Source: Nelumbo lutea (lineage: Eukaryota > Streptophyta > Magnoliopsida > Proteales > Nelumbonaceae). Taken from it: DNA of 64,000 bases. Both the position numbers and the translations under genes were made by a program. The notes under the pieces were generated by a model that worked only from the letters and a program-made list of their open reading frames with translations, was not told where the DNA came from and searched no databases. Below are positions 35,401 to 47,878 of the stretch, in pieces; position 1 is the first letter of the stretch; every line of letters starts with the position of its first letter. The stretch covers positions 119,734,999-119,798,998 of the forward strand of contig JAKGHH010000001.1 of assembly GCA_022828595.1 (NCBI GenBank). Reading direction: 5' to 3'.

Positions 35401-36234
35401 TCCATGACTTTGATAGTATACTCTAAGAGGCGTTTGATAACAACTCTTGAATTGAAAAACATATTACCTTGTTTTCAGTGAATAAGTTTTTAAGGAGCGC
35501 TAATGGCTGAAATTGAAATTGGATAGACCATAATATCCTTAAAAATTTTATTATTTAATCATCTCAACAACTAAAAGACAATACAATAGGTCTTTTGGTT
35601 CACCAACTTTAGTTGTTATCAAATTAATGGCCCCTAGATACTATATATTATCACTGAATTAACCTAAACATATATAACTATAATTTTATATTATTAATAG
35701 AGAGAGTTTGGCAAGTCTTTTCATGTGGACTTTCGGATTTTTCAAAGATTGAAAGACCAAAACTAGTAATGAAAGACGAGAAAACAAAAAGGCCTATGCC
35801 CTAAAAAGCTTATAAAATCCCAAAAAGGCCAAAAATCTGAAAACTTCAACTGAAACTTCTTGTCTATCTACACCTAAAATCTTTTACTTAACAACTTTAT
35901 AGAATATGGTAGACTAGTATACTTGCCAAACGGTCTAAATATTTAAAGCCAATACCCCAAAAGCTCGATACATCTTTTGGCCATCTTGGCTGTTAGAATA
36001 TCTTCCTAAAAAGACTTGCAAAATGGCATCAAAATTAATAAACATGTCAATTAAACTTGAACTTATGATCTTTTAAAGAAGCTAAAATTTTTAAGTTTTA
36101 ATAAAAATTTTGTAATTTTACATGCATAAGTATATACATTTGTATAATGAAAATTGGATTGGATTAGATATCCAATCACCCATTCAATCCAATCATAAAA
36201 GAGTCTTTTTTGAGTTTTGACAAAAGCATTAGGT
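30421..36234. other. AT-rich gene-free region
   Basis: No credible coding sequence. It holds microsatellites, fragments with tatcgg..cgatac motifs (about 31840-32030, 34975-35130) related to the 1200-bp element at 36570, a doubled aggaccaa.tt.aaaaat.gg block (about 32865, 33010), and inverted-repeat arms agaggcgtttgataacaact / agttgttatcaaat (35428-35636) and gtttggcaagtctttt / cttgccaaac (about 35707-35932). Confidence 0.55.
32434..32498. repeat. (CATA)n(CA)n(TA)n compound microsatellite
   Basis: Four-base catacata units pass into a run of CA and then TA. Confidence 0.95.
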
Positions 36235-36242
36235 ACTCAAAG

Positions 36243-37855
36243 TAGGGGTGTCGATTGGATTGGATTTGGTCTAATCCGATCCAGTCCAATGTGAGTCCAT
36301 TACAAATGGACCAGGTGCAATCCAATTCAATTAATAATTTGGACCATTTTGGATCGGTCCAATTCAATGTTTGGACTGTTCGATTTGCTCAAATTCATTT
36401 TAATTTACATTGGTTTCAACCCAAACTTGGTCCATTGACACATATATTCTTATCTTATATCAGTGGACCGGATATTGGCTTAATCCAACCAAATCCAATA
36501 TAAATTTATTACGGACGGACCAGGTCCAGTCCAATCAAATAAATATTTTGGACCGAATTGATCCAATCCAAGGTTCAAAATTTCGTCACGTATCGGCTGA
36601 TACGTACTGTATCTTAAGGCTTATGGCACGGGGAACGGTTCAAAATGAATCATATCGTTCCTTTTCATTGTGCCGAAGGCGTATCGATGCCATATTGATG
36701 TTGTATCGGCCGATACGCAACCGATATGGTAGTGTATTGGGCGATACACAATGATTTTACTATTGTTAAAACACAAAAAGAAGCAATTTCGAAAGAGGGA
36801 TTCTAAACCCATTTTAGAAGCCCTCTTTCTTTCCCAAACCCACCATAAAGCCTTTTAACCTTTCTAAAGACTCAAATCATGTAAAAATTTGCCAAAAACA
36901 TTTATAAATTTGTAAGATGCCAAGATTCAATAAGTTTTTCAAGGTTGTGTAAAAAGGAGTGAAAATAAATATGTTTTTTCAATTATTTTTTACATTTTCA
37001 GCCAATGTTAGAAAAGATAAGGGGAAAGAAAGTGGTTCGCTTCGACAAGACCCCCCTTTTAACAAATGGTATGCATTTTTATTTTTTAATATAAAAGATT
37101 TTTATTAAAGATAAAGAAAAAAATGAAATCCCCTCTTCCTCCTTCCTCCTTTTATGAAAGCTTACGCCTCATGCGTTTTGAACTATGCTTCACGCCTCCG
37201 GGTAGTGGAACACCTCTATGTTTTAAAATATTGAATCATTATATTTATTTATTTTTTAATTTTAGTTTAGTTTTAGAATAAAATATGCAAAATAATTATT
37301 CCATCTATTACGTCCATAAATCCATTCAATTTTTTGTTACATATTTACTTTTCTTAATTTTAATTTAATTTTTAGAATAAAACATGCAAAATAATTATTT
37401 GAATAAAAATAAATAATTATTTAGTTTTTTGAAAATTAGAATAAAACATGCAAAATAATTACTTGATCTATTATTCCATAATTAGATAGCATGTTTTTGT
37501 TCCCGATTTCCCGTTTATTGATTATAATATGTTTTTTTCATAAAACCCACTAAAATGTGCTATTTTTATGAATAAATAGCTCATTTATGTCTTATGTTTA
37601 GTGATATTGATGTTTATTTATAACTTATTAGAGTATTTATAGAATTTTCATGTGTTTCCATGCGCATCTCAAATTTTCATCCGTTTCCATGCGTATCCAA
37701 GGTGTATCCTGATATGTCTCTTAAATTTGCCTTTCCTATATACATAGCGTTTCCGATACTTTGAACCTTGATCCAATCCACTTTCTTTTTGGTCCATCCA
37801 AATTGATTTTGGACTGGATGGGGGCCAGTCCAAAACCAGTCCATTGGCACCCTTA
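36243..37855. mobile_element. hAT-type MITE split by a nested insertion (family B)
   Basis: The left end is taggggtgtcgattgg and the right end ccattggcacccttA, flanked by a perfect 8-bp duplication ACTCAAAG (36235-36242 and 37856-37863). Without the nested 1200-bp element and its duplicated 10 bp, the host would be 403 bp, close to its siblings at 45100 (421 bp), 49436 (418 bp) and 52242 (354 bp). The interior is made of ggatt/tccaat and ggacc/ggtcc words in both orientations. Confidence 0.9.
36570..37769. mobile_element. Mutator-type non-autonomous element, 1200 bp, nested
   Basis: Terminal inverted repeats are AAGGTTCAAAatttcg and cgatacTTTGAACCTT. Flanking 10-bp direct repeats GATCCAATCC lie at 36560-36569 and 37770-37779. 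Near the left end are imperfect palindromes such as tatcggccgatacg. No transposase frame was found. TIRs with a 9-10 bp duplication point to Mutator, though the TIRs are short for that class. Confidence 0.85.
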
Positions 37856-37863
37856 ACTCAAAG

Positions 37864-39318
37864 AAATTATATGAAATGCTAGTAACTAAACAAATTAATG
37901 CAATTCTTATACTAGCATAGGGGCCCTAGTGTTGCAAGGGTTGTGAAAGATAAAGTGTGTTATAGACTAGAAATCCAAACTCGCAACCGACAGTCCAAAA
38001 CCAGCAAGCCCATCTTTGCTACTCTCCATCAAACAAATATTTGTGTAAGAACATAGAATAAGCATTCAATGGCAATGCCATTTCAGTAGAGAAAAAACTT
38101 GTTGTAACATTGAGTTGGACATGTAAGGCATCTCTCATTAAATCGTGAGACTAAACTACCAACAACCCAAATATATGAGACATGCAAAATGCAGGCTTAA
38201 ATTGTCATTGTCCAACATGGTATTTGGAAGGGTGTGTGCTTTTTGGGACCGATTTTCAAGAAAAAATGCCCATGCTTCCAAGACCTGTTTTTTACAAAAA
38301 AAAAAAAAAAAAAACGCTTCTGCCACGTCGGCAGTGAGCAAAACTATGCTGATTGGTAAGGTGAGTTTCATCTCTGTTTTTCATGTATGTGTTGACAGGT
38401 AAGCGACACATAGGATACAGCTCAATCAACTGTTTGGTAAACTGCCATTTGGCGTTTCATGCATTAGTGGGGTCCCCATTTTCGAGGCATGCCCGATTTT
38501 TTAATAATATGCTGAACCAAGCAATGAGATACATGGGTGTTTGTTGAAATGCCTATGTGGATCTGACGTGGTACCGTTTTTTTGAAAACGGCCATGGTTC
38601 TAAACATTCCCTAAAAAGCTTCAATACCAAGAGCAAAACTAATGGGAATGAAAGGCTGGAATAGAGTTTGTAAGTTAAATCACCTTTTTGATGATCAATC
38701 AATGATATTGATGCAATTTGCAAAGTGTCGATAACAACTATCTTACATGGTTCAATTACAGTGAATACAGGCTTTTCAAGACACTATTGCTTAATTATGT
38801 TGAGAGTTGCTATATATCAGGAAATAAGTTACAATGCTTATTGAAATTAAGTTGAATTTCAATATTTTCTTGCTAATTTTTTAGGTCATTTGACATATAG
38901 TCTTCCTTTATTTTATATTTTCTTTGATTTTTGTAAAATGGAAAATTTGGTTTTCACTTATTAATAAATTGAAGTTACTGGATGCTAACTCTTCTGTAAT
39001 AGCACACTCTGATTTTCAAGTCATTTTGTCAAATTTTGTGAAATAAATATAACACAAAATAACATTAATATTTGAATGAATAAAAATGTAATAGTTCAAA
39101 TTACATTTTGTGCTCTCACAATTAGAAAACGATTAAATTAAAAAAGAGGTATTTTGGTAAAAATAGGATTCTATAAAATGTTAATTGGAATTAATAAATG
39201 AGAGGGATTTGAATGAGAGAAAGTGGTTGTCGAAATTATATTTCTAATTTTCTACCCTTACAGTAGAGAGGACCAAATACAAAAATTGGGGCCTTAAAAA
39301 AAACAAAAATTAGAATAT

Positions 39319-39319
<1 letters not shown>
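37864..39319. other. Gene-free spacer
   Basis: Includes an A-run at about 38297-38314 and a fragment (about 38430-38600) sharing aaac.gccat.tgg, catgccc and tgacgtgg words with about 47360-47580. A block at about 39090-39290 resembles 32830-33030. No coding sequence. Confidence 0.5.

Positions 39320-39362
<43 letters not shown>
39320..39362. repeat. (TA)n microsatellite
   Basis: An uninterrupted TA run of about 43 bp. Confidence 0.97.
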
Positions 39363-39365
<3 letters not shown>

Positions 39366-39694
39366 GGAAGGATTTCAGTTCAAAACCCCCTACAGTCCGA
39401 CAAGTGGCCCATCTACATTTAGAAACCTGTCCTTTCAAGACGAGAGACCATTAACTTGCATACTAACAAAGCCCAAAGCCAACTACTCTAAGCCAACTGC
39501 ATGTAGACACATGGCCATTTCTGATTTTGTTTTCTCTTACTGCTTCCACATACGTGTAATATTGTAACTCTTCAAACGTGAGAAGTGGGAAGTTCCCACT
39601 CTCAATAATGCACAATAATATCAAACAATTTTCAATCTTCCTGCACATTCACTCTAATTGAACTTTCTATACATTCAACCGTCTCCTCCCATTC

Positions 39695-39835
39695 TCCCAT
39701 CATTCACACATGTGGTGTCCCATTTTTACAGAAAATACAATTTCAATTCAACTGCCCACTTTTTCAGGTAATAGTAATTTAATTCATTGTGGGTAAACCC
39801 ACGTTGCTTACTCTTAGGAAACAAATACACACATC
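39695..39835. repeat. Long-range direct repeat, copy 1
   Basis: Shares tcccatttttA, atttcaattcaactgcccac, tttcagg.aatagtaatt and ttgcttac.cttagga with 42055-42212. In both places an attaaagg/t aaggnttcag..aaa.ccccct start lies upstream (39361 and 42015). Part of an unidentified composite element. Confidence 0.7.
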
Positions 39836-40369
39836 TACGTTCTCAATCAATTTTAGTCATTTTATTCTCCCTCTGAACTGAATTGCACCAAACTGCAAAA
39901 TTTCTTCTCAAGAATCTCAATCAATCTTAGTGGATATGCATCAAACTGCAATCTTTCAGGTATCAACTAAACCTAGCATTCTTCCTCTTATCATTTTTCT
40001 TCTAATCTAAAATATTTATACTTTTTTGCAATTTCTACCATCTTTGGAGCAATTCTGTTTTAGTTGTGCAATTTCCCAGAGTTATGGTTTCTTTAGTCTC
40101 CGGAGTGTCTTCTCTACAGTCTCTGCAATTTCATTTAGCTTAGTGCAATATTCAATCTCATTTTACCTTTTAAACTTATTTTGTGTGAACTTTTACAAAC
40201 CGACGACAACTTTTATTGTTATTGTTAGTGCAATATTAAAAACAGAGTACTGTTTGTGCAAATCAACAACAACTCTTTATTGATACTATTACTGCAAACA
40301 TTCATACTATTACTGCAAATAGACAATCGATCCTTTTATTCACACAATTACTTCAAACCGGTCTTAGTA

Positions 40370-41110
40370 GACCACCAACGGTGACTTTTGGATAATCGCC
40401 GATTGCCAGGAGGGTCATATCAAGTAGTAAATTAGCAATAGTCGTTCCCTGTTAAATTTTAGCCTTAATCGTCACCTGAGAAGAAAACCATACTTTTTTT
40501 TCACTAGTGGCGACACCGGCTGTTATTATGTTATATATGAGATTGCCGACCATCGATGATCACTTATGAGTGGTTACCGGCTTCCAGGAGGGTCATATGA
40601 AGGTGGAATACGGCGGACCTGTTTATTGTTAGTGCAGAGGTATGCCTGAGAAGACAGATTCCCCTTAGAACACAACAAAGCACTTTTTTATTTATTCAAG
40701 CAACCAATGACTCTTAGGACCACTGTATAGGAAGCCAATAATAGGGTGTTTTTTACAGACAACGATCGGCTCTTTTTTAACATTAGACAAGATCACTAGC
40801 CGTTATTTTATAGATAGATGTAATTGCCGACCATTGACAATCACTTATGGGTTATTGTCGGTGGTTGGGAGGGTCATGTGAAGGTAGAATAGGCCGGCCC
40901 TGTGTATTGTTATTACAAAACAACAATTGAGAAGACAGGTTTGCTTGAGAAGAAAATGATCAAGTTCCTATTTACTACGGGCGACCGACGTTTGCTTTTT
41001 AGTGTTAGATGAGATCGCCGGCCACTGGCAATCACATATGAGTGGCTGCCGGTGACCGGGATGGTCATATGAACTGTGTGTAGCCCGCCACAATCATAGT
41101 TTAGAGTGAA
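40370..41110. repeat. Degenerate tandem repeat, 3-4 units of about 190-280 bp
   Basis: The theme ga.attgccgaccat..atcacttatg..t...g..ggt....gggagggtcat.tga occurs at about 40541, 40821 and 41011, with a shorter copy at about 40394. The units also share a later gagaagaca-type motif. It is GC-richer than the surrounding sequence. No long open frame. Confidence 0.75.
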
Positions 41111-41406
41111 ATGTCGTCTAAGAAGACGACGACTCACTAAGGATACAATGGCTATTCGGTCATTAACTAAAAGTAATGATTTCAAAATAATAATTAATAA
41201 ATATAATAATAATAATTAATTAATAAATAGTCAAATTAAATTCATGAATTCAAACTTATAATTGATAAATAAATAAATTATTAATTATTTATTAAGTGAA
41301 TACAATTCTAAAGGTGGTTGGAATGAATTTTCAGTATAATAACATTTACTATGAAAAAGTAATATTAACATAAATTATAATACTAACAATAATAATATTA
41401 TTATAA

Positions 41407-41462
<56 letters not shown>
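41407..41462. repeat. (AAT)n microsatellite
   Basis: About 18 trinucleotide units within a broader AT-only stretch (41165-41640). Confidence 0.97.
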
Positions 41463-41466
<4 letters not shown>

Positions 41467-41651
41467 TTATTTATTATTATTCTAAACAAATGATAATATT
41501 ATTAATTATTAATAATAATTTACAAAAATGATGTCACATTAATAATTAGTAATAATAAAATTAATGTATATTATAATAAATAATAATAATAATGAATCAC
41601 TATTGAATTACTAATTAATAATCAAGTGACGACTTGAGTGAGAATAATTGA

Positions 41652-41812
41652 TTATTTGAATAATTTAATTTATTCAAATAAAAAATTGATGAAGTAATTA
41701 AACTTGACTAATTCAATAAGAAAATAATTGAACAATTAATAAAATGTTTAAAAATTAAAAAAATTGATAAAAGGAAAAATGGTTAAATAATTAAATATGA
41801 TTCAATAGTTGT
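41652..41812. repeat. 160-bp direct repeat, copy 1
   Basis: Begins tttaatttattcaaataaaa and contains gactaattcaataagaaaat, then caattaataaaatgtttaaa. It recurs at 42473-42633 with few changes. Confidence 0.8.
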
Positions 41813-42054
41813 GAGTCTCAAATGAAATAATAAATGGTATGGTCCCATTCTTCTAGAGAAAATATGGCAAATCTCTTAAATCAAATAAAAAATCTATTAA
41901 AATAAAATAACAAATCTAACATAAATTTTTAATATAATGATTTTAAAAAAATTTAAATAATTCAGATTAATGTCCCCGTACTCTTAATACGGGGGTTTTG
42001 ATATTTGTATATATTAAAGTAAGGTTTTCAGACCAAAGCCCCCTCCTAATCAGA

Positions 42055-42212
42055 CACGTGTCATCCCATTTTTATAAGATATAGAATTTCAATTCAACTG
42101 CCCACTTTCCCATTTTTATAGGAAATAGAATTCAAATTCAACTACCCACATTTTCAGGAAATAGTAATTCCATTCATTCATGGGTAGGCACAGGTTGCTT
42201 ACTTTTAGGAAA
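42055..42212. repeat. Long-range direct repeat, copy 2
   Basis: Counterpart of 39695-39835. Here the tcccatttttata..aaatagaatt unit is itself doubled (about 42064 and 42108). Confidence 0.7.
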
Positions 42213-42472
42213 TAGAATCAATAATTACCTTAATTCATTTACATAAGTAACAAATTGATAAGAGAAATACAAAATTATTCAATTATGAATAAAAATGATT
42301 AAATAATTCAAAACATTAACTTAAACAAAACATTATTAAATAATTAATAAATTAAGAAAAGTACTATAATATGATTAAACAAATATAATTGACTATTCAC
42401 TATAGAATGGATAGTTAAATAATAAAATGATTAAGTAATTTATTAATTAAGAATTAAATTAACAAGAAAATA

Positions 42473-42633
42473 TTGAATAGTTTAATTTATTAAAATAAAA
42501 AATTGATCAAGCAATTAATATTAACTAATTCAATAAGAAAATAATTGAGCAATTAATAAAATGTTTAAAAATTAAAAAGTTGATAGAAGGAGAATGATTA
42601 AATAATTAAATATGACTAATTAAAAAATGATTA
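42473..42633. repeat. 160-bp direct repeat, copy 2
   Basis: Counterpart of 41652-41812, about 821 bp away. The spacing and the second pair of repeats around it suggest a duplicated segment of about 0.8 kb. Confidence 0.8.
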
Positions 42634-43079
42634 AATAGCAAAAGTCAAATCCAACACTCCATGCATCCTTCGTGTAATACATTCTTTAAATGTTAGCAAT
42701 ATTAATTAACAGTATTTAATATAGCAGTTTATATTTTAAAACTTTACCTTATAAAGAGTATTTGCTATTAATATCTATTAACAGTATATAAGGACACTAA
42801 TTTTATTTCCAGTATTTCAAAAATGTTCTACTAATTAACAGTAATATTAATTGACAAAATTTATCAAAATTATATTGATTAACATTATTTGTTATGATAT
42901 TCATATAATTTAATTAGGAATTTAATACTATTAAATATAATATATATATATATAACATTCACTAGTTTTAATCAAACAAAAGTTCCATACTCACATGAGT
43001 TTACTTCGTTACAAGAGGTGATTCTGGTGAAATGTTGAAACTTACAATGCAAACACACGTGCAAAATGTGACTTGTGGC

Positions 43080-43405
43080 CCCACCCACATATTACTATGG
43101 GTCCCACAAATACATTCAACTAAGTAGATCGCTCTTACGAGTCCCACCAACAAATTCAACTGTGTATACGACACCTGTGGGTCCCACCACATTCAACTAA
43201 GCATATTGCTCTTATGGGCCCCACTAACAAGTTCAACTGTGCAAATGACACTTATGGGCACCGATAACACACTCATCCATGCAGATCAAACGTGTGGGTG
43301 TGGGTTGCACCAACACATTCAACGACCTATGGGTTCCAACAACTCGTTCAACTACGTAGATCAAATTGATGGGTCCCACCAACAATATCAACTATGCAGT
43401 TCAAT
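43080..43405. repeat. Minisatellite with units of about 46-60 bp
   Basis: Seven or so degenerate units of gggtcccaccaacaca.ttcaact..g.agatc....tta. The frame open through the array (43206-43562) is a by-product of the repeat. Confidence 0.85.
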
Positions 43406-45091
43406 AGACAACACTAATGGCTATCAAGTATCTAGGCCATTTATATTTATCATCTATGACCATGAGTTTATAAAGGGTAAGTCTTGTCTAATCGTAGAAA
43501 GTAATAATTCAGTAGAAAGAGCACAGCTTTACACAAATAATCATAAGGAATCATTTTTTTAAGGGGTTTTTACAATTACAGTCCAAAAATCTCTTTTTTT
43601 AACACATTGGGCATAAACTGCTTTTAACAAAAATAGCTTTAAAGAATGAAAACATATTAAATTAAGTCATCAAAATTACTTGTCAAGGTTGCATTTGGCA
43701 TTTCTTATTTTTAGGACTTATCTACGAAAAGAAAAAAAAAAAAAAGAAGGAAGCACTAATATTTTGAAGATAAATCTAATAGGTAAATCACTCTAAAAAG
43801 AAGAAATGTTGAATTGATAAGGGAGTTTTTAATGCACCAATAGAGCATCTCCCTAAACCAAGGCTATAAGAAAGAATGAATGGATTGGATTTTAATCTTG
43901 GCCAAGTATGAAAGAGTAGTACATCCGAAGACAGTGTCAACTGGCTCAATTTTTGTTGTCTTTGGTTGGTTTTGTGGTTTTGTCCAAGTTGATATTTGGG
44001 TCGGGACCGGTTCTTGCATTCAAACCTGTGTCAATTATATAGTTAGTAATATAAAGATCTTTTGTTTTTTGTATTTTTGTAATATTTTGGGTCTAAAAGG
44101 TAAGTTTTATAAAAATGTATAAGATAATTATGGTTAAAAAATACATATTTTATCAACATATTAACAATTTTGTATTTTACTTTCAATTTTATTGACATTA
44201 TATTATCAAAATGAAATTCTAAATCATTATTATAGTTGGTAATTATATATGCCAAGGTATAAGTGGGTTTAACTGGTCAGACCCAATTGTCTACCACTAC
44301 CCTTATTGTTTTTAACAATTGACTAGGTCTTACTAGTGCCGTTAAACATGGACAGAATAGTTGAAATATCCAATTTACCCTTCAATTCAAACTTAGGATC
44401 GGAAATTAAATTTATCTTTTTGTTCCTTATTAACACATATGTGCGGGTTCAGTCAGTTGAACAGAATGCCCGTAGTACCATCGCCATCACCTGCAACAGC
44501 GGTCGCTGCAACTTACAAAGCATCTCTCTCTCTCTCTCTCTCTCCATTAGGGCAGCAATCAGTTCGTAGAGTTCAAGCCCTCACACCAGATAAGTGAAGA
44601 AGAAAAGCTAGATTCAAGCCCTCGCACCAGATAAGATTAAGAAGAAAGCCATCTAGGGCTCAGAAATGCCACCAACACAGAGTTCAAGCCAGAGTTCTCT
44701 CTCCTCACTCTTCTCTGCCTCTTCTCAGACCCACTATTTTTTTCTCTTCACAGATCTTTGCATCAGAGGAGGAAGGATTTCTGGTGGACGACGGATCAAA
44801 TCCTAATTAAGATGTTGGTCATTGGACATTAATGGACATTGATTAATAATTAGCATTGCCCACTCAATAAGAAGAACTGAAGAAATCATTATTGGTTCAA
44901 AGCGGAAGGCCACCAAGAAACACTTGGGCCCAATTAACGGTTCAGGAGTCAAGACAAATGTGTACATGAAATAACTAAGACATGTTTGATTACACAGTGA
45001 CGACTTAATAAACACCAAAATGGCGATGCACAACAAAGGTTCCAGATGGGGATGAGTTTCAAGCTGGTTCTGTAATCCACCTGATTTAATA
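43406..45091. other. Gene-free spacer
   Basis: Includes one arm of a Tourist-type MITE (43687-43730, ggttgcatttggcatttctt), a (CT)n run at 44523-44544 and a doubled ttcaagccctc.caccagataag (44572 and 44613). At about 44885-44971 a short frame (KRKATKKHLGPINGSGVK) reads smoothly but is too short to identify. Confidence 0.5.
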
Positions 45092-45099
45092 GGTAAAAT

Positions 45100-45520
45100 T
45101 AGAATGGACCGGTTTTGGATTGGACCTCATTCAAACTAAAATCAATTTGGATGGATTGGATAGATCAATAAGACATATTGAATTGGACCAGTTCAGACTT
45201 AATAGTTCAAAGTATTTATTGGATTGGACAGGACCTGGTCCATCCATAATGAATTTATATTGGATTGGGCTGTATTGAGACAATATCTGATCCATTGATA
45301 GAATATAAGAATGTAGGCATCAATGGACTAGGTTTTGGTTAAAATAAATCTAAAGTAAAACAAATTTGGATAAAGTGGACAGTCCAAAGATTGAATTGGA
45401 CTGATCCAAAATGGTCCAAAATATTCATTGGATTGAATTGAATTGGACTTGATCCATTTGAAATGGACTCACATTCGACTGAATCGGATTAGACCAAATC
45501 CAGTTTAATTGACATCGCTA
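45100..45520. mobile_element. hAT-type MITE, family B, 421 bp
   Basis: Flanked by ggtaaaat (45092-45099) and ggtaaaac (45521-45528), an 8-bp duplication with one mismatch. The left end tagaatggacc looks like tagGGGTGTCaatggacc with about seven bases lost. The right end is attgacatcgcta. Confidence 0.8.
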
Positions 45521-45870
45521 GGTAAAACTTTGGAACTTTAATGGCGAAGATGAAGAAAGACTTATTACCCAAAAATGTACTAATTAGAAAGAGAGGAATG
45601 AAGTATTGAATACACGTAAAGCACTTTCAATTACCAGCTTACCATTCAATATATGTTTGGCACTGCAGTCATTTAATTTTGGATTTTAAATAAGGTATTT
45701 CAAACGCATATTATAAAATAGCAATTTTATCCTTATTTACATTTCATGGAATAGGCTTGTGCAGCGAAAGAAACTTGTGTGGTGTGTGGGCCTGTGGGCT
45801 CAAGACAAGCCTTTTGTGGTGTGAGTTCATTAAATGGCTCCACCATGGTTAATGGCCTTATTTGTGGTGA

Positions 45871-45964
45871 GTTGGTTATAATGTCTCTATTTGATAATGA
45901 TTTGCTTTATCGCTTATTTAAGCATGACATGACAGTTGGTTATAATGTCTCTATTTGATAATGA
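45871..45964. repeat. 30-bp direct duplication
   Basis: gttggttataatgtctctat plus ttgataatga occurs at 45871-45900 and 45935-45964, separated by 34 bp. Confidence 0.95.
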
Positions 45965-46389
45965 CCTTACCAATGGAAGCACATATGTGAATCATACAAT
46001 CAAGGCCCATATACTTCAAAAACTGAACCATCAATAAAATAGAATCTTAATTTATGTTTATTTAGTCAAATTTGAATATATGTCAATCCGAATTTAATCC
46101 ATTTAAAGCCCTATCTTACATTGACTTGGAGGCAGTATATAAAAAAATTACCTCCTTTTATACCAAGGATTTTGCTGCATTGAAACCCTAATTGGAGTTG
46201 CATCTTCACATACAAATTTCTCCAATTTCTTTTATTAATACTTCTACTAGCTACTGTGAGTGCATACCATGTTCATCTGTTTTTCCAAGGTATTTTACTT
46301 CCACACATCTCAGGATCCTACATCCTCAAATGGAAGTTGTCCTATTTGTTTTTGTTACCATTCTAAGATTACCTCCCAATCCTCAATAA

Positions 46390-46521
46390 GGCTATATTTG
46401 ACATTCCTTATTTTAAGGACTTATCTCCTTTTTGCTGTGAAAAATTTATTGTTTATAGAGTCATTTTAATCACAAAATTAAAGGAGATAAATCCTTAAAA
46501 TAAAGAATTCAAAATGCAGCC
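46390..46521. mobile_element. Tourist-type MITE, 132 bp, TSD TAA
   Basis: Same family as 4443-4570. Ends are ggctatatttgacattcctt and aaaatgcagcc, with TAA on both sides (46387-46389, 46522-46524). Confidence 0.9.
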
Positions 46522-46524
46522 TAA

Positions 46525-47878
46525 GTTGGCTTCATCAATCTTTTCTATCTGCCTCATATTTCTCCTCTTTGATAACCCCGATTACCTAACATGGCAATGG
46601 AATTGGTCCTAAATATTTCTACTTAAAACCATGATTATGATGGTAGAGTGGCCATAGGCCCTCATTTGATCATCAACATGTTGGAATATCCAATGGCCAT
46701 GTGACAAGCCACATGTTGATGGAGGATGATTATTTTATGGTTATCTCTATGCAACACTTTCACACACACTCATTCACTTTTTTTTTTTCTCAAATTATTG
46801 TCTATTTATTTATTTTCTATAAAAATAAATTCTTTTGATTGTTTACTTGAAAATGTTTTATGCATAGAGATACCAATGTTATTGGATTGCTCTAGATCCT
46901 AATTCCAGCTCTTACTAGGTCAATTGATATCCATTTAACTTGGTTTAGGCTGGATGACCAAGTGATTAGATCCTTGGTCAATGAAACACTAGTCTCAATG
47001 TGGAGAGGCCTTGACTTGGTCTACCCCCCAAACGTTCAAGTTGGTTAAGTTTCCTCTTCAAAACAAATAAGGGAACGTTGGGTTGAGACCTATATATATT
47101 GCTAGTTCATAATGGTAGCATATGAGAAAACCAGATATCTTTGATGGTCAAGTAACCTCCAATTTTTGGCTCCATCCAGATTTAGCTGTTTGAGGGATTG
47201 GTATCTCCGATCCCATTCTATGTGGCTGCTGTTCTTTCCTCTTTATGTGCAGGTTTGGAGCGCCTAAGTATCAACTGTCCATCTCTGCATCTTCAAGTAT
47301 CAACAGATTCAATGGTGTGCCATTTTCTCATAAAACAGCAATGCTATTTGTTTGGTTAAATTACTGCCATTTAATCCTTTTCATTGCCATGTTAGGTAAC
47401 GAGCCGGAAAATGAGAAAACCTATTTTTTAATGTTTTCCCAAACCACACCTTTGCGATTTCCTAGGCCTGATCATTTTTTCAACATTCTCTGAAAAATGC
47501 CCAACCAAACAAAGATTCTGACTTCAAAACTTGAAACATTGATGTGGCATTGACGTGGCACTGTTTTCCGGAAAAGTGGTCCTAGACATTGCTCAAAAGT
47601 TTGGCACTTGAACAATTTCTATTCATGCGGATCACACTTTTTGAATAATGTAATAGACAATTATAGCTAGGGATGATCATGGGCCGGGCCTGGTTTTTAT
47701 AGGGTATCAATCAACAGTATTGAGGCCTGCCCCACAGCCTGGGCCTGATATTCTCGGCTGGGTATGGTATATATCAATTAAAATTAAAATTTTAATTTAA
47801 GTTTATGTTTATAGTTACAGAAAAACACATTTGAAAAGCTATTGTGTATATAATAATATATAATACCTTACCTTACAT
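46525..47878. other. Gene-free spacer
   Basis: No coding sequence. About 47672-47770 resembles one end of a GGGCC-rich hAT MITE (tagggatgatcatgggccggg), as does 49928-50050. Confidence 0.45.

Noticed and set aside
36255..36754. Plus-strand frames with repeated FGSVQFN/QSNSIN peptides
   Set aside because: Same peptides appear in translations of every hAT family B copy. They are translations of MITE repeats.
39361..42212. LTR retrotransposon with LTRs at 39.4-39.8 and 42.0-42.2 kb
   Set aside because: Repeat copies are unequal, with no TG..CA ends, primer site or gag-pol sequence between them. Reported only as direct repeats.
44885..44971. Short smooth frame ending KRKATKKHLGPINGSGVK..
   Set aside because: Too short, with no start context, no neighbouring exons and no family I recognise. 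It may be a gene fragment, but that cannot be supported.
46130..46200. Promoter-like cluster: tatataaaa followed by aaaccctaa (telo-box-like)
   Set aside because: No coding sequence follows within reach. Such words are expected by chance in AT-rich DNA.
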